Shown: positions 21,292 to 22,471 of the stretch, piece after piece | Layout: each line of letters opens with the position of its first letter | Numbering within the stretch: position 1 is the first letter of the stretch | Origin: a virus | IMG/VR virus record: IMGVR_UViG_3300044627_003496 | Span: 1 to 22,471 of that record | DNA: 22,471 nt | Strand: one strand, 5' to 3' | The notes under the pieces: model-generated | The model's database searches: none | What the model saw: only the letters and a program-made list of their open reading frames with translations | What the model was told of the DNA's origin: nothing | Position numbers and translations under genes: made by a program

Positions 21292-22227
21292 ATGACATAC
21301 GCATCTGGTGGATTAATACAGGCAAGTGACTTTAATAATATAGTAGGTGCATCTGCTGGCACACAAGGTGGTGGAACCCAACTTAATCCAGTTTGGTCCA
21401 CCGGTCAAGGAAATTATGGATACGGTCAAACCGCAGTCAGTAACGTGTCTGTAAGCGGCACAGTAGCTGCAACTAACTGGGCAAGTTTAGTTAATACATT
21501 AAATTCTGCAAGGATACACCAAAGCGGCAGCGGATCTGGTATAAGTGCGCCCACTGCTGGAACTACTGTTACATTTTTATCGACACTGACATCAGCAGTT
21601 TCCACAGCAGCCACTAATCGTCTCAGTGCCGCTACTACTGGCACAACAACGTCATCGACTAAATCAACAACTTTGAATGCAGCAGCTGGAGTGTCTGCGA
21701 CTGGGACTATTACATTTACAATCACGTTTGGCAGCGGTGTTGACGCCACACGATATTTTTTCAATGCTGGCGGCTCCATTCTAATAGAACAGGTAGTTTT
21801 TACTAATACAGGCGGAACAAGTCGTGGCGCCAGTATCGGTACTCTTGCTTCGACTAATTTTTCCTCTAAGAGATTAAATGCCGCATCGTATGGAGCAAGG
21901 GCTGGTTCAGGCGGAACGTTAGTAACAGATACTACCACCGGCGGGTATTACGGTTTAACTACTACTCCTACACAAATGTTTCGAGTAAACAGCACCAGTT
22001 ACTATACGGGTGATTTTTTGTCTATTAACTATTCTACCAATGGCACTGCTGGGTCATATGGTGCAAATGGCAACGTTCTTACAATCACTATTACATTGTT
22101 CTCTGCAACCACAGGCTCTACTCAACCAGCAGATTCGATTAATGTTACCGATCAAATAACATGCACAGTACGATACCCAGAAACTACTAACTTAACAAAT
22201 ACCTGGGGAACAGCTACCATAACTTAA
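21292..22227 (+). CDS. Fibre-like virion protein, 311 aa, Ser/Thr/Gly-rich
   Basis: The N-terminus has 'SGGLIQASDFNNIVG' and then 'VWSTGQGNYGYGQT' (residues 34-47), a signature I associate with short fibre or appendage proteins of aquatic T4-like and other tailed phages. Residues ~75-150 are extremely Ser/Thr/Ala-rich. The rest is beta-strand rich, with 'GYYGLTTTPTQMFRVNSTSY' near 225-245 and a terminal 'ITVRYPETT'-like strand. It has no hydrophobic segment or signal peptide. The protein follows the 550-aa fibre gene by 12 bases with CGGA seven bases before the ATG, so the two are probably one late unit and may assemble together. Substrate and exact position in the virion are unknown. The strand and frame are supported by the tight spacing and the recognisable N-terminal motif, even though a long shadow frame exists on the other strand. 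Confidence 0.8.
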   Translation: MTYASGGLIQASDFNNIVGASAGTQGGGTQLNPVWSTGQGNYGYGQTAVSNVSVSGTVAATNWASLVNTLNSARIHQSGSGSGISAPTAGTTVTFLSTLTSAVSTAATNRLSAATTGTTTSSTKSTTLNAAAGVSATGTITFTITFGSGVDATRYFFNAGGSILIEQVVFTNTGGTSRGASIGTLASTNFSSKRLNAASYGARAGSGGTLVTDTTTGGYYGLTTTPTQMFRVNSTSYYTGDFLSINYSTNGTAGSYGANGNVLTITITLFSATTGSTQPADSINVTDQITCTVRYPETTNLTNTWGTATIT

Positions 22228-22238
22228 TTTTTCAAGAC

Positions 22239-22268
22239 TTGACATCTGAGATAGGTATATATTATAAT
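22239..22268 (+). promoter_or_regulatory. Consensus sigma70-type promoter
   Basis: TTGACA at 22239-22244 and TATAAT at 22263-22268, both perfect, with an 18-base spacer. Transcription would start near 22275, giving a leader of only about 13 bases before the ATG at 22288. In a T4-like phage this indicates an early gene read by the unmodified host polymerase. It marks the end of the late block. Confidence 0.85.
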
Positions 22269-22281
22269 AGTATATACCTAT
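22251..22281. repeat. Inverted repeat overlapping the promoter (possible operator)
   Basis: Perfect 11-base arms, ATAGGTATATA (22251-22261) and TATATACCTAT (22271-22281), around a 9-base centre that holds most of the -10 box and the base after it. The arms cover the spacer's 3' end and the expected start site. That is where a dimeric repressor would block polymerase. It could also act as a weak AT-rich hairpin at the 3' end of the fibre gene or the 5' end of the new transcript. Confidence 0.7.
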
Positions 22282-22287
22282 TATTTT

Positions 22288-22471
22288 ATGCCCAATATGA
22301 ACAGCACTGTCGAAGAAATAGTCAATCAGGTAAAACTGGCTACAGATTATCAAATCAATAAAAGAGTCTTGCGCGAGCGTATTTTAACAGAATTGCATAT
22401 GCCCTATGAAAACGGATTGTTCAAAATAAATCCGGAATTATTGGCATTTGTAGCAACGTGGCCCGATGATA
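22288..22471 (+). CDS. Conserved T4-like phage protein of unknown function, 3'-truncated
   Basis: The frame opens at the ATG 22288 and runs off the window after 61 codons. A second in-frame ATG at 22297 is an alternative start. The visible sequence 'EEIVNQVKLATDYQINKRVL' followed by 'RERILTELHMPYENGLFKI' and 'PELLAFVATWPDD' is mixed helical and acidic, with no signal peptide. I recognise the pattern as a small conserved hypothetical protein of T4-like aquatic phages but know no function for it. It has its own early-type promoter with an overlapping palindrome and no obvious Shine-Dalgarno, unlike the late genes upstream. It is therefore probably expressed early and not part of the virion set. 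Confidence 0.8.
   Translation, partial: MPNMNSTVEEIVNQVKLATDYQINKRVLRERILTELHMPYENGLFKINPELLAFVATWPDD

Noticed and set aside
21426-21938. 170-codon minus-strand frame opposite the 311-aa fibre-like gene
   Set aside because: It is a shadow of the Ser/Thr/Ala-rich codon pattern of the + strand gene, with no ribosome site, family resemblance or promoter.

Overview
This window is a stretch of the late structural region of a T4-like contractile-tailed phage (Straboviridae/Kyanoviridae-like, 'marine T4-type' style). The evidence is the gene order gp5-like hub lysozyme, gp25, gp6 and a giant wedge-type protein, followed by virion and fibre-like proteins. All genes are on the + strand and packed with gaps of 8 to 45 bases. 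A perfect T4-type late promoter box (TATAAATA) and two one-mismatch versions lie in the gaps. The DNA is AT-rich. The protein families look most like those of T4-like phages of cyanobacteria, SAR11 and other aquatic bacteria. No host-derived metabolic gene is present, so the host cannot be named.

Layout. Bases 1-915 are the 3' part of a baseplate hub gene with a C-terminal muralytic domain. Bases 924-1301 encode gp25 (sheath-initiating wedge protein) and 1347-4760 encode an enlarged gp6. Bases 4769-18790 are one uninterrupted reading frame of 4,673 codons, about 62% of the window, in the position where T4 has gene 7. It is a mosaic of recognisable modules: a YHYH-like domain, an FG-GAP beta-propeller interrupted by inserted modules, four carbohydrate-binding-like W/Y repeats, paired GSGY repeats and C-terminal 'GxGTxF' repeats. 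Next come a 56-aa protein resembling the start of its neighbour (18812-18982), a 197-aa conserved virion protein (18993-19586), a 550-aa fibre-like protein with a YADLAE C-terminal domain (19627-21279) and a 311-aa Ser/Thr/Gly-rich fibre-like protein (21292-22227). The window ends with a new transcription unit: a consensus sigma70 promoter overlapped by an 11-bp-arm inverted repeat, reading into a partial conserved phage gene (22288-22471).

How they work together (partly inference). gp25, gp6 and the giant protein would form the baseplate wedges around the hub, whose lysozyme domain opens the peptidoglycan. The giant protein appears to combine a wedge scaffold with many surface-exposed adhesion-type modules. 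The fibre-like proteins downstream probably complete the host-contact layer. T4 genes 8, 9, 10, 11 and 12 are not recognisable here. The most notable feature is the architecture of the giant protein. There are no tRNAs, CRISPR arrays, insertion sequences or introns that I can see, and no gene-free stretch longer than 300 bases.
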